This document shows positions 23,501-32,959 of a stretch of DNA of 64,000 nucleotides, piece by piece. The position numbers and the translations under genes are program-made. How positions within the stretch are numbered: position 1 is the stretch's first letter; every line of letters begins with the position of its first letter. Below the pieces are notes generated by a model. The model saw only the letters and a list, made by a program, of their open reading frames with translations. It made no database searches and was not told where the DNA came from. The stretch is from an uncultured Bacteroidales bacterium (GTDB lineage Bacteria; Bacteroidota; Bacteroidia; Bacteroidales; F082): assembly GCA_905234765.1 (NCBI GenBank), contig CAJOIF010000001.1, forward strand, positions 207,572-271,571. Direction: 5' to 3'.

Positions 23501-26500
23501 ATCGATGCGACACTTGTACCCAAGGTGCCGCCGTAGATGTTGACATTGATGTTGCCATCAATCTCACCATTGTCGTTGCAGCCGCCATAGATGCCCGAAA
23601 CCACCGTTCCGTTGTCCCTCATATTGACGACAGGGTTGCCTGTCACACCGGCTTGGTTGCCGCCGCCGAAGACGTTGCCGCTGACGTAGCCGCGCGGGAA
23701 TCCTGAAGGCTGGGTATAGCCACAAGCCGTCAGAATACTTGCCATCGTAGCCGCATCATAGCCTATATTGACCTGCGGGCTGGCCGTCACGGAAGCCTGG
23801 TTGCCACCGCCGTAGACGTTGCCTTGAATACCTTGAAGACCTAAAGCACCATTAGTTTGTGCGATATGAATCACGTTGACAACAGGGGAAATCGTTGTAC
23901 TGCCAGCGGTAGGTGTATAATCCGCCAAGTTACTGGCGCCATAGACATTGGTGAGGTCGAGAGCCTCGGAAGTACAGGTAGCATCCTCTACGTCAAGCAC
24001 ATTGACGGTAATCGTACCTGTGATATTGCCGTTATAGTTGCTTCCACCATAGGCATTGGTAACTACGCCGCCGAACAGATTGAGGGTGACATTGCCAAAG
24101 ATATTGGACGCTTTGTCGGTATGTCCTGTCCCAGGTAAACTGGCCAAGTCGCCCTTCGAGCCAGCAAACACCTGCGTATGCACACCGCCATAAAGGTTCA
24201 GCGTGACATTAGCATTGGTCGATCCTTCCCTTCCGATATCAGCCAAGTTGGATCCGCCATACAATTCGCCAATCTCTCCCACTCCACACAAAATGTTGGT
24301 GGTAACGCTGCGGTTGTAGTCAGCAGCGTTGGCGCAACCGAACACCTTGCCGTAGACCTGATGGTTGCAACTATTGGTCAAAGAGGAATTGGTGGGATTC
24401 GACATGGTGAGGTTGATGGCATCGACATCGCCTTGTCGGTTGGCACCTCCATACACCTCATTGATGAGGCCAGCATAGACCGTGGTGTAGGCTGTACCAA
24501 AGATGTTGGCAGCCGGCTTTGACAAATCCTCACCGTTGCCGCCGCCAATCACGCGATGGATGCGTCCGCCCTCAATATAGATATAGGTGTCAGCTCTTCG
24601 TGTGATGGTAGTGCTAGAGGAAGTGGAGGTTCCAACGCCCACATCGGCCGCATTGCCGCCGCCGAAGACGTCTTCGATGGTGTTGTCGCAGTTGTACACA
24701 TGTACCGTGGCTTTCTTGTCAGCCAGCGGTTGATATGCCGCCAAGTTGCCGCCTCCGAAGACGGATTTGATGGCGTAGGCTTGCGTAGTTGCATTGGTAT
24801 TCAGTGTCGTGACATTCCACCCGCCTTCAGGAAGGGTTGGATAATAATTGTTTTGTGGGGTAGTGGCATGATCCGTAGCATAAATGTTCACATTCACATC
24901 GCCCAAAGGCGTGCCGTAGGCGTTGTTGCAGCCATAAATGCAACCACCACCAGTGTTGCCGTCGCTGGGGGTGCCATCGTTGTAGTTGGCATTGCCAGCA
25001 GCATCGTTGAACACACCACCATAAATATTGACCTCAACATTGCCAGAGACCTCGGCAGCAATAGGATCAACCGCTGGAGTGATAATAACAGTTGGGTCTT
25101 CCGGATCATATACAGCAGCCACACCTTGCTGTCCCAATCCGCCGCCATAGACGTCGCCATTGACGGTGCCTTTGTAGAAGTTCACCGTCGTGGTTTTGTT
25201 ACTGGCGCTCACTTGGCCGAGAGCCGAGCCGCCATAGACCTCGCCGTTGATGGTTGCTGTTCCGGAATAGGTCGGTGCCTCTTCTCCATCGGTTGCGCCA
25301 ATGTTCACGGTAACATCACCCGAAGTATGAGTAGCTGAACCATAGCCGCCGCCATGGACATTGGCACGAGCCGAGGTGCTGGCACCGATGGTGCCGCCCG
25401 TGACGTTAAGCACGATATCGCCCGTGACGGTGCCTTTGGCGTTGCTGCCGCCATAGATGCCGGTGGTCACCGTACCGCCGCTGACGTTCGACAAAGTGGC
25501 TTCGCTACCGCAGGCATTGCCGCTGGCGTAGAGGTTGGCCGCCGTTCCAGCTGTCATATCCACACCCGATTGGACACTGTTGGGCGCCGTGATGGGATGC
25601 TCAGACGTGCCTGAGGCAATCAAGACATTGCCCGTCGTATATACATTGTTGTATTCATAAATGTAGTCGCCGTTGCCGCCGCCAAACACATTGCCGACGG
25701 TGCCGCCCGTGACAGCCACGCGCGAGAAGCCGCTCACCGTGCCGCTGATGTCGCTGCCGCCATAGAGGGGTACGTTAAGGAAATTGCCACCTTCGGCGAG
25801 GACGAGGCTGTTGCGCGTCACGCCGTTCATGCGGCAGCCGCCGTAGACGGCTTCCTTCACCTTGGCCGTAACGCTGACAGCACCACCCGTACCGGACGGA
25901 TTGGACGGGTCATAGGTGTTGCGCAAGCGGACATAGCTGCCGATGTCCTCGTAACCGCCAATGGTCTTAAGGTTACCGCTGTTAGTGGAATTCGAGCCTG
26001 CCATCATGGCACCTTGGTTGCAGCCGCCATAGACGGTACCCACCTGTCCATGCAACAAACGGATGTCAGGTACAATCTCAATGTTACCTTTGTTGTTGCC
26101 GCCGAAAATGGTGTCCACATTGGTGTAGTCTTGAGCTGGTTCCGGCTCAACGATGTTCATAAACACGATGGCACCGCCACGCACGGTAACACCGTTACCG
26201 CCGCCATAAACCGTGCCGATTTTTCCTCCGCTTGAGCCTCCGGCGAGGTGGATGTCCACAAAGGTAAAGGGCTGGATGGGATGACTCGGGGTATCACCAC
26301 AAAATGGAATGCCGCCTTCGCCGCCATAGGTGTAGTCGCCGTTGCCACCGCCATACACGGTGCCAATCCGGGCATTGCCCGAAACGCCTACAAAGGTCAT
26401 CACGCCTTCATTCGTCAATGAAGTTTCGTTATCGGAAGCGACCGTATAGCCGTAACCCGTAGGCAGTTTACGATTGGTTCTTTCAGCCACTTGGCCGGCG

Positions 26501-29500
26501 CGGTCGTTGCCTCCATAGAGACCCTTCACGATGGTACCCCCCGACACCTTCACCTCGTTACGGCCAAAGATGGAAGCCATATTGCCGCCGCCATACACGT
26601 TCTGCTCTACCCTACCGCCAGTCATGACCACCGTAGCCATACCGACAAGCTCAGGGTAGCCTCTGTAGAAGCCGGTGTTGTCAAAGAAACCGACAGGAGC
26701 CAAGTTGCCTCCCGCATATACATTGCCTTTGACGGTAGTGCCGGCGGTCACCACCACGTTGGTCTCGTTGTGGGTGGGAATGTCCATCCCTGCATAAAGC
26801 GTCTCAGGATAACCGAAGAGTTCGTCCTCATTATAGTGAATGCCGTCACTGCTGCAATGGTAGTAGCCATTGCCACCCGCGAAGAGGTCTTTGTAAACGA
26901 TGAGGTCGGTATCGCTGCCACCATCACCCGTCTGCACGTAGGTGGCGCCCTTCACCCGCTGTTCTTCCAGGTTTTGAGGATAAGTCTCTCCGCTGGGATA
27001 GGGATCATAGAAGCGGGTGCTGCCCACGTCGCCGCTGATGTTGCATCCGCCATAAACGGTGCCCACATGGCCTTTCTTCAGTTCCACCCAGGTGCTGTTG
27101 AGCACATCGCTCATGCGGCAGCCGCCATAGATATAATCGGTCAGGATTTGGTTACTATTCAACACCACGTGGGTGCCATACAACACCGTATTGCCATTGA
27201 TAGTGGTGGAGGCCGATCCCATCATGTCGCCCGCATTGCCGCCGCCATACACGGTGCCAACGCTTCCTGAAGTGAGCGTAACAGTCGGCACCCTCTGCAT
27301 TTCGGCCTCATTGTTGCCGCCATAAAGTGCGCGCACATTATAAATGCCCGAGTGACCATCCCAACCGTAATTCGCAAAGATGGTGTTTTCACCGATGGTT
27401 CCTTGCGCCGGGATTCCTGATGTGGAATAATTATCGGGGTCAATAGCATTGGTATAGGTATTGCCAAAGGTATAATTGTTTTCCGTGGACATGGTGCCAA
27501 GTGAGCATTCCACCGTCACATTGGCATTATAGACGTCAGCCGCATTGCCTCCAGCAAACACTTCATCCAACTGACCACCCTTGATATGGATATCGGTGGT
27601 CGAGCCAGCCACCTTGTTGCCGCCACCAAAGAGATAGCGGATGCCAAAGTCGTGACCATAGCCTGTTGTAGTGGTGTTGTTGATGTTCGCGGTCAGATTG
27701 GTGGTGGTTCCGTTGACCTCAATATGATGTATGCCATACCCTTGGCCCCCTCCCCAGTTGTTGCCGCCAAACACAGCAAAGACAGTGCCGCCGTTGATCA
27801 CAATGGAGTCGCCGTCACCGCTGTTGGCGGTCAGGAAGGCGTTTTTGGCACCGCCAAAGATGGAGTCCACCTTTACGAGGTTGTTGGTCGCTATGATGGC
27901 CGTATTGGTAATGGAGGGGAAATTCAAGGTTTTGGGTGCAGCGCCATCGTTGGTCCAAACGACATCGCCCACCTGATGGAACTGGGTCATGGCCTTCACG
28001 CTGGACCCTACCGCCACGGTCTCAGAGGTGTAACTGCTTGTGGCCGGCACGAAAGAGCTACCGTTGTAGGCATAGTAGCCGTTGCCGCCGCCATACACCG
28101 AGCTGACCCTGACTTTGCCATTGTTCGGGGTGGTGCCGTATGATGCGTATGTGCCGCCGGCATCAACACCCAAGGTAATGTTTGCTCCGGCGAAGCCAGC
28201 CTCATGGTTGGCACTGATGGTATCCAACACTGTTCCCGCGATGTCGTTGCCGCCAAAGATGGCTCCGATGCTGTCGCAGTTGACGACGACCACCTCGGTC
28301 ATGCCGCCCACGTCGGCCATACGGCCGCCGCCAAAGATGGCGCCTAAAACCACCATACCCGGTTCTTTCAATGTGGTGAAATCGAACTGTGAAGGGTCCT
28401 CCAACTCAGTTCCATTGCAGAAAGCCGCAACCTTGTAATAATAATGCTTTTGGAATTCCAAATTGGTGAATGTGTAGGAATTGTCATCGTTCACAATCAC
28501 TGAACTCCATTCGGAATCTCCGTCTTTTTGCCAATATATCTTGTATTGGTCGGCAGTGTGATACCACGATACCGTTACCCCTGCATGGGTGACTACAGGG
28601 TCGGCCTCTTGTCCGGGATTTGCACATGGCGTCTTCGCAACGACCGTAGCCGTTTCTGTTTGGGTGATGCCATTACTGTAAGTCACGGTCAAAGTGATGG
28701 TAGCTGGCTTATGGCCTGTGCTGTTTTCAAGACGATAGTATAATGTGGGGCTTTCAGAATTAGAAGTTAAAACAGAGCCCTCATCATAGAACGAAAGATA
28801 GCCTGATCCATCTCCTGAGATAGTCCAAAGATAACTCTGAACAGTCGCATTGGTGAGGTTTCCTAATTCCGGTATGCTTGAATTGTTGTCTGTTCCGTTG
28901 TAATAGTTGTGCGTGTTGTTGTCAAAGAAGTATGTGGTATATGCAGGTCTATATTGACATGTATAATTACTAAGTGAAGCGGTCAGTGCTACTCCATCGG
29001 TGGGCCACTCCATTTCCGCTGGAACGGTAATACCAGCCAAACCACCTGTCGCTCCAGGCGAGACTTCTACGCCATGTTCGGTGATTGTCACGGGATAGTA
29101 CCTGCCGCCGCCCGAGGGAACCTCGTCCAAATCGTAGTATTTCCCGGAAAGCTTCCAAGTAGCATCAATGTAAGCCACCCAATACACGTCCCAGCATTGA
29201 CCCTGTCCCCAAACATGGCCACAATTATCAACACAAGTAACTGAATCATTGGCGCAATCGCCATAATACTGGACACCACGACCCAAACCGCCATCCCATT
29301 TATAGAAGTAATACTGCGCTTCGGGGGTGCTGAGTTGATTGCCTGGAGGCAATGAGGGGGACAGGTCAAGTGCTCCACCGGCCGTAAAATTCGGCGCAGC
29401 GAGGAAGTGAGGGGTATTCCCTTCCATGAAATAATAGTTGCGGTTGGTGCCACCTTGGGTATGGGTATTGTCCGATGTCCAAAGGACATTGGGGCTGAAC

Positions 29501-29694
29501 TGGGTGGCATCGCCGAGTGCATTGCCCGCATGCGACAGATAGTGAACCTGTTCAGAGACTGTCGTCTTGATGACGAACTGTCCGTTGGTCTGCGCCATCA
29601 GGCTTCCGGCCATGAAAAAGAGCAAAAGGCAGCCCGCGGCCACGCGCCGTGCTGTTTTCGCTACACCTATTACATATATGTTGTTTCGTATCAT
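20527..29694 (-). CDS. Giant secreted GGGN-repeat protein, 3055 aa
   Basis: Signal peptide at residues 1-35 (hydrophobic core CLLLFFMAGSLMAQ). Residues about 36-355 form a non-repeat N-terminal region rich in Tyr, Trp and Cys; about 358-438 resembles a fibronectin type III domain (VSWYHTADQYKIYWQ ... HYYYKVAAFCNG). From about residue 455 to the end I counted about 67 imperfect repeats with cores such as TVYGGGNAGDM, NVFGGGNQAGV and YVYGGGNAADV; Cys often replaces the third Gly (GGCN). It ends just after a repeat (SVFGGANLGNVEGNT) with PSTPTP and no sorting domain. It contains two copies of a roughly 1.1-1.3 kb higher-order block. It starts 30 bp after the stop of the preceding gene, so co-transcription is likely. 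Inferred to be an exported, elongated beta-helix surface protein; ligand and anchoring are unknown. Confidence 0.88.
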   Translation of the reverse strand: MIRNNIYVIGVAKTARRVAAGCLLLFFMAGSLMAQTNGQFVIKTTVSEQVHYLSHAGNALGDATQFSPNVLWTSDNTHTQGGTNRNYYFMEGNTPHFLAAPNFTAGGALDLSPSLPPGNQLSTPEAQYYFYKWDGGLGRGVQYYGDCANDSVTCVDNCGHVWGQGQCWDVYWVAYIDATWKLSGKYYDLDEVPSGGGRYYPVTITEHGVEVSPGATGGLAGITVPAEMEWPTDGVALTASLSNYTCQYRPAYTTYFFDNNTHNYYNGTDNNSSIPELGNLTNATVQSYLWTISGDGSGYLSFYDEGSVLTSNSESPTLYYRLENSTGHKPATITLTVTYSNGITQTETATVVAKTPCANPGQEADPVVTHAGVTVSWYHTADQYKIYWQKDGDSEWSSVIVNDDNSYTFTNLEFQKHYYYKVAAFCNGTELEDPSQFDFTTLKEPGMVVLGAIFGGGRMADVGGMTEVVVVNCDSIGAIFGGNDIAGTVLDTISANHEAGFAGANITLGVDAGGTYASYGTTPNNGKVRVSSVYGGGNGYYAYNGSSFVPATSSYTSETVAVGSSVKAMTQFHQVGDVVWTNDGAAPKTLNFPSITNTAIIATNNLVKVDSIFGGAKNAFLTANSGDGDSIVINGGTVFAVFGGNNWGGGQGYGIHHIEVNGTTTNLTANINNTTTTGYGHDFGIRYLFGGGNKVAGSTTDIHIKGGQLDEVFAGGNAADVYNANVTVECSLGTMSTENNYTFGNTYTNAIDPDNYSTSGIPAQGTIGENTIFANYGWDGHSGIYNVRALYGGNNEAEMQRVPTVTLTSGSVGTVYGGGNAGDMMGSASTTINGNTVLYGTHVVLNSNQILTDYIYGGCRMSDVLNSTWVELKKGHVGTVYGGCNISGDVGSTRFYDPYPSGETYPQNLEEQRVKGATYVQTGDGGSDTDLIVYKDLFAGGNGYYHCSSDGIHYNEDELFGYPETLYAGMDIPTHNETNVVVTAGTTVKGNVYAGGNLAPVGFFDNTGFYRGYPELVGMATVVMTGGRVEQNVYGGGNMASIFGRNEVKVSGGTIVKGLYGGNDRAGQVAERTNRKLPTGYGYTVASDNETSLTNEGVMTFVGVSGNARIGTVYGGGNGDYTYGGEGGIPFCGDTPSHPIQPFTFVDIHLAGGSSGGKIGTVYGGGNGVTVRGGAIVFMNIVEPEPAQDYTNVDTIFGGNNKGNIEIVPDIRLLHGQVGTVYGGCNQGAMMAGSNSTNSGNLKTIGGYEDIGSYVRLRNTYDPSNPSGTGGAVSVTAKVKEAVYGGCRMNGVTRNSLVLAEGGNFLNVPLYGGSDISGTVSGFSRVAVTGGTVGNVFGGGNGDYIYEYNNVYTTGNVLIASGTSEHPITAPNSVQSGVDMTAGTAANLYASGNACGSEATLSNVSGGTVTTGIYGGSNAKGTVTGDIVLNVTGGTIGASTSARANVHGGGYGSATHTSGDVTVNIGATDGEEAPTYSGTATINGEVYGGSALGQVSASNKTTTVNFYKGTVNGDVYGGGLGQQGVAAVYDPEDPTVIITPAVDPIAAEVSGNVEVNIYGGVFNDAAGNANYNDGTPSDGNTGGGCIYGCNNAYGTPLGDVNVNIYATDHATTPQNNYYPTLPEGGWNVTTLNTNATTQAYAIKSVFGGGNLAAYQPLADKKATVHVYNCDNTIEDVFGGGNAADVGVGTSTSSSTTITRRADTYIYIEGGRIHRVIGGGNGEDLSKPAANIFGTAYTTVYAGLINEVYGGANRQGDVDAINLTMSNPTNSSLTNSCNHQVYGKVFGCANAADYNRSVTTNILCGVGEIGELYGGSNLADIGREGSTNANVTLNLYGGVHTQVFAGSKGDLASLPGTGHTDKASNIFGNVTLNLFGGVVTNAYGGSNYNGNITGTITVNVLDVEDATCTSEALDLTNVYGASNLADYTPTAGSTTISPVVNVIHIAQTNGALGLQGIQGNVYGGGNQASVTASPQVNIGYDAATMASILTACGYTQPSGFPRGYVSGNVFGGGNQAGVTGNPVVNMRDNGTVVSGIYGGCNDNGEIDGNINVNIYGGTLGTSVASMTDGIFGGGKGNLTQTSGDVTVTIGDGTDPTVYADVYGGSAFGEVGADGKTATVNLKAGTVYGTIFGGGKGQLEDNTTNPAIPAYSATVSGSTEVAIEGGNAKGAAWGTGENAIKAAVFGGCNVNGIVLGNATVSYTGGTIGTDADNTANTYGGGLGPDTKVKGDVDVTVDGSGVYGDVYGGSAKGKVNTENGTSQSGTSKTDVTLTAGTVHGNLYGGGHGPDGNEDADVYGPITVTVEGGTATTAFGCNNNSGTPKSTVTVNIEGGTVTNVCGGGNVADYIPTTNNINSPAVNVKGGEVTNKVVGGGNAANIGSSTISCNPVVTISGGQVCTATTDAGVYGGCNTSGTVNGNITVNVTNADGNTTISSLAALQAVAAANGNPISIHGGGYGSATGITGNVTVNFGTDTDDTHYIYPKLYGDLYGGSALGTVNTNSSNTTTVNVLNGSFGYVEHTIGGYPVQFGGNIYGGGLGDAVHDHPAKVYGEVHVNIGADAVSPATTPTGQADLVHCNVYGCNNAYGSPQENVYVDVYQTAHLSEYNVYTYIQELPTQHVEEYAIANVFGGGNEANYAPDSNPGNAKTPHVYVHYCENTIEYVYGGGNAADVNITNVTVEGGRYKFVFGGGNGQASAANVHNEVNLTILGGRIGWAFGGCNMHGQVASGNPDAIHLTTGCTSGDCPCEDQPVVVENYYFGANMATIYGGLTGSEQTIGCNSNFAYKNVYAGSRLATVYGDIELTVNGGEIGNLFGGCEGSQYIQADVKKYPADWRTNSSAYDPELIEYLNSVLDENGTDLGGTGGNITLYLYGGTIGNVFGGCDFRGNVEGTITIIVDSTQTDCRLDIDYVFGGNRLSQYTPLDPTIESPLVLIKNGHVNGAVFGGSMGGNPSHQWGNGRVVSNPKVVIGDKDDATHKVRIGGPLHSILTHPQGEGNVYGGGNAADMVGNPTVIIQGTTNAEGKPSTIIEGSVFGGANLGNVEGNTNVIIVPSTPTP
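20860..21980 (-). repeat. Higher-order repeat block, second copy in 3055-aa protein
   Basis: Units in order: YGCNNAYGSPQENV, YQTAH, FGGGNEANYAP, VYGGGNAADV, FGGGNGQAS, FGGCNMHGQV, FGGCDFRGNV and FGGNRLSQYTP. The order matches the other copies but the tail is shortened near the protein end. Approximate limits. Confidence 0.55.
23690..24960 (-). repeat. Higher-order repeat block, first copy in 3055-aa protein
   Basis: Units in order: YGCNNAYGTPLGDV, FGGGNLAAYQP, KKATVHVYNCDNTIEDVFGG, GGGNGEDL, YGGANRQGDV, TLNLFGGVV, YGASNLADYTP and VNIGYDAATM. This is the fullest copy in this protein. Confidence 0.6.
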
Positions 29695-29724
29695 ATCGAA
29701 ATATTCCTTACTCTTTGATATTGA

Positions 29725-32700
29725 TTATTGATTCGCTCCATTCACAATAACCTTCGTGTTTCCTGTGACCTCTCCCATGTTGCCGCCACCATAGACGTTG
29801 CCGAACACCTTGGCACGATTGCGGAGGAAGATGGCCGTGTTGCCCTCCACCTGAGCCGCGTCACCGCCACCGAAGACACTGCCCGCGACAATGGCGCGAG
29901 GCGCGATGAGCAAGGACGAGTAACTACTCACATAGGATGCGGGAAGATATCCGTTCATGCTGGCATCATACCCGATGTTCACCAATGGGTTGGCTCTGAC
30001 ATTCGTTGGAGGTACAGCACCTTCCGCACCCTTCGAGCCACCATACACATTGCCGCTGATGCCGTACTTGGCATGCACCACATTGACGATGGGGCTCACA
30101 AGGCTGGGCTCGGTAGGTTCGGTAGGTTGATAATCCGTCAAGTTGCTACCGCCATAGATGTTGGTGATATAGAGAGGACAAGTAGTGCTCTCAACATCAA
30201 GCACATTGACTTTGACAACCCCAGTGATGTTGCCGTTGACATTGCTACCGCCAAAGACATTGGTGATGGTGCCGCCAAACAAGTTGAGGGTGACATCGCC
30301 ATCGATGTTGGCAGCCTTGGCTGAAACAGCGGGTTGATAACCTGGATCGCCAGGCTCACCTACCGCAGCTTGGGCCAAACGTCCTTTCGAGCCGCCATAA
30401 ACGTAATCATAAGAACCACCATACAGGTTAAGTGTGACGTTACCTTCGATATTGGCCTGGTTGCAGCCACCGTAAAGACTGGTGATGTGCATTCCATCGC
30501 TACAATCGATGGTGGTTGTCAAATCCTCCGTGATGTCAACGAAATTGCCACCGCAGAAGAATTCATCAATATTCAAGCTTTCGCAAGGCCCATTACTATC
30601 AACTTCCGTGGTGATCTGTCCTGAAATAGTACCATTTTGGTTACTGCCACCGTAGAATTCTCCAACGGTGCCTCCATGGATATACAATTGAACAGTGCCA
30701 TTGACATTGGCTCCAGTGCCTGATTCACCGTTACCGCCACCGAAGACCTTGTTCATGCGGCCGCCCTGAATATCGGTTACCAAACTGGGAGTAGCCGCCG
30801 CGTTGCCGCCACCGAACACGCGTCCAATGGTGTTTTTACAACCATAAACATTCACGAAGGCTTTCTTACCCGATACAGAAGGCGCAAAATTGGCTTGGTT
30901 GCCGCCACCGAACACGTTGGCGATGGCGTAACCCGCGTCATCAATAGTATTGACACCAACAGTATGCGCCGTTCCGTAAATGTTCACGGTAACATTGTCC
31001 TGAGGCGAACCATTAGAATTATTGCAGCCATAGACATTACCGCCGATGATGGCATTGCCCGAATGTTCTTCAAGTGCCGATGTACCAGTTGTCTCACCAG
31101 CAGCCGCACCGATATTGACGGTCACCGCGCCACCCTCTTGGGGCGCATGGGAACCGTCGCCCAGGCCACCACCATAGACATCGCGAGTAATCGTACCGCC
31201 CATGATGTCAACCGTGGTGGCTCCCGTGTTGGCCAAAGCACCGCCGCCATAGACATCTTGACCGACAGAACCTGTAGTCACAGTCACATGGGTAGCACCA
31301 TTCACAGCGGCCTCACTGCCGCCACCGAAGACATCATGACCGACAGAACCGCCATTGACATGAACCACAGGATTGCCCGTGACGGTAGCCGTTGAACCCA
31401 AACCGCCACCATACACATCGGTGGTAACGAGACCGTTAAGGATATTCACTTCGGGATAATTGGTATATACAGTTGTACTTTCGGGAACAAATGGCGCAGT
31501 ATAACTCGCAAGGTTGCCGCCTCCATAGACGTTGCCGACGTACCATATACAGGGTTCAGGTTCAACCTTTTTATTGATATTGACAGTGATAGTACCCGAG
31601 ATGTCTCCATCCTGGTTATTTCCGCCAAAGACATTGTTGATCTTTCCTTCGGTGATATTCAACACGATGTCGCCGGTAATATCGGCTTGGTTGGCACCAC
31701 CGTATACATAGTCGATACCGTCGTCATCGCCAGTGCCAGTGCAGCGGATGTCAATGCTTCCAACCTGACTCGCTGCAAAGTTGCCACCACCGTACAACTC
31801 GTTAAGGTGCAACGTACAGGTGCCAGACTTGTTGACCAAAACGCTGATACCGCCTGGGTTGCCCCCGTTAATGGTTCCGGCACTATTAGAGCCACCGAAT
31901 ACCTTATTAATTTCACCACCGTTGATGGTGACGCTGGTGCTGGTCTCCACATTGGCGGTGATTGGGTCGGGGGTATGGTCTTTGTCGCCATGGCCGCCGC
32001 CGAACACCATGCCGTGGCCTGTACCAGTGATGGTGCCGCCCGTAACGGTGACGCTGGTAGTGCCGCCTACACCTGTGTTCTTGACAACATCAGCCGCGTT
32101 ACCTCCGCCGTACACATCACCGTTGATAATGGTATTGCATTTCTGCACAAGTACATCCGTGGTCCCCACCACATTGGCCGCATCTCCGCCGCCATAGACA
32201 TCACCGCTGACGGTAGCTATATAATCAGCATGTTCCAAGTCGCCAACGGTGACTTTCGGGTTACCGGTAACAATGGCCGTTCCACCCAGACCGCCACCGA
32301 AAACGCTGCCGCTCACCGTGCCCTTATTAATGTTCACCTTCGGATAGTCAGGACTCCCGGAAGGAGCAGCATAGGCAGCCAAGTTGCCACCGCCATAGAC
32401 GTTGTTGAGCGTCATCGTGACACCAGACAAATCGTTTTCGACATTCACCGTAACGGTGTTTTGGGGAGCGCCATAGAGATTGTTGCAACCAAAGACGCTT
32501 CCCGTGACGGTTCCGCCTTCAATGGTCACGGTCACAGGACCGAGAACATCGGCTGCCACTTCATCACCAAGTGTATTATCCCCCAGTCCACCACCGTATA
32601 AGTCGCCTTTTACGATGCCTCGCATGAGGGTGACACTGGTGGACTTGCCGGAAGTGAGGGTGGTGCCGTCGGTGGTATTCACCTTGGCCAAAGCTCCCCC

Positions 32701-32901
32701 ACCATAGACATCATGCGATATCGTGGCATTGTCCTGATTGATGATAACGGTGCAGTTGCCCCCCACCATGGCCTCATTGCCGCCGCCGAAGACGCTGCCG
32801 CCCACGGTGACGCTGGAAGGGGTGTCGGTGCGTTGTGCCATCGCCGCACCGCCCATCAGCATAAGTACCAAAGTCAATATGTAGGTAAATGTCTTGTTCA
32901 T
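29725..32901 (-). CDS. Secreted GGGN-repeat protein, about 1058 aa
   Basis: I chose ATG 32901 because it begins a clean signal peptide (MNKTFTYILTLVLMLMGGAA, then MAQ). An upstream in-frame start at 32994 would overlap the preceding gene and add 31 polar residues. After the signal peptide the whole protein is repeats: about 31 cores by my count (SVFGGGNEAMV, DVYGGGALAKV, NVYGGGNLAAY ... NVYGGGNMGEV). It ends directly after the last repeat (GNTKVIVNGANQ), with no sorting or anchor domain. It carries one copy of the higher-order block found also in its two downstream neighbours, including the segment AAVGEPGDPGYQPAV that recurs nearly unchanged in the largest protein. It lies 58 bp after the preceding gene and 30 bp before the next. 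Exported; function unknown. Confidence 0.87.
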   Translation of the reverse strand: MNKTFTYILTLVLMLMGGAAMAQRTDTPSSVTVGGSVFGGGNEAMVGGNCTVIINQDNATISHDVYGGGALAKVNTTDGTTLTSGKSTSVTLMRGIVKGDLYGGGLGDNTLGDEVAADVLGPVTVTIEGGTVTGSVFGCNNLYGAPQNTVTVNVENDLSGVTMTLNNVYGGGNLAAYAAPSGSPDYPKVNINKGTVSGSVFGGGLGGTAIVTGNPKVTVGDLEHADYIATVSGDVYGGGDAANVVGTTDVLVQKCNTIINGDVYGGGNAADVVKNTGVGGTTSVTVTGGTITGTGHGMVFGGGHGDKDHTPDPITANVETSTSVTINGGEINKVFGGSNSAGTINGGNPGGISVLVNKSGTCTLHLNELYGGGNFAASQVGSIDIRCTGTGDDDGIDYVYGGANQADITGDIVLNITEGKINNVFGGNNQDGDISGTITVNINKKVEPEPCIWYVGNVYGGGNLASYTAPFVPESTTVYTNYPEVNILNGLVTTDVYGGGLGSTATVTGNPVVHVNGGSVGHDVFGGGSEAAVNGATHVTVTTGSVGQDVYGGGALANTGATTVDIMGGTITRDVYGGGLGDGSHAPQEGGAVTVNIGAAAGETTGTSALEEHSGNAIIGGNVYGCNNSNGSPQDNVTVNIYGTAHTVGVNTIDDAGYAIANVFGGGNQANFAPSVSGKKAFVNVYGCKNTIGRVFGGGNAAATPSLVTDIQGGRMNKVFGGGNGESGTGANVNGTVQLYIHGGTVGEFYGGSNQNGTISGQITTEVDSNGPCESLNIDEFFCGGNFVDITEDLTTTIDCSDGMHITSLYGGCNQANIEGNVTLNLYGGSYDYVYGGSKGRLAQAAVGEPGDPGYQPAVSAKAANIDGDVTLNLFGGTITNVFGGSNVNGNITGVVKVNVLDVESTTCPLYITNIYGGSNLTDYQPTEPTEPSLVSPIVNVVHAKYGISGNVYGGSKGAEGAVPPTNVRANPLVNIGYDASMNGYLPASYVSSYSSLLIAPRAIVAGSVFGGGDAAQVEGNTAIFLRNRAKVFGNVYGGGNMGEVTGNTKVIVNGANQ
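29870..31045 (-). repeat. Higher-order repeat block in the roughly 1058-aa protein
   Basis: Units in order: YGCNNSNGSPQDNV, YGTAH, FGGGNQANFAP, VYGCKNTIGRVFGG, FGGGNGESG, YGGSNQNGTI, TLNLFGGTI, YGGSNLTDYQP and VNIGYDASM. At DNA level the stretch near 30340-30375 is almost identical to 12265-12300 in the largest gene, which suggests recent duplication or gene conversion. Confidence 0.6.
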
Positions 32902-32959
32902 ATGTCGTATCTCGTTGGATCGTTCCTTCATAATTGTAGTTGTGTCTTTCGTTGCCTGA

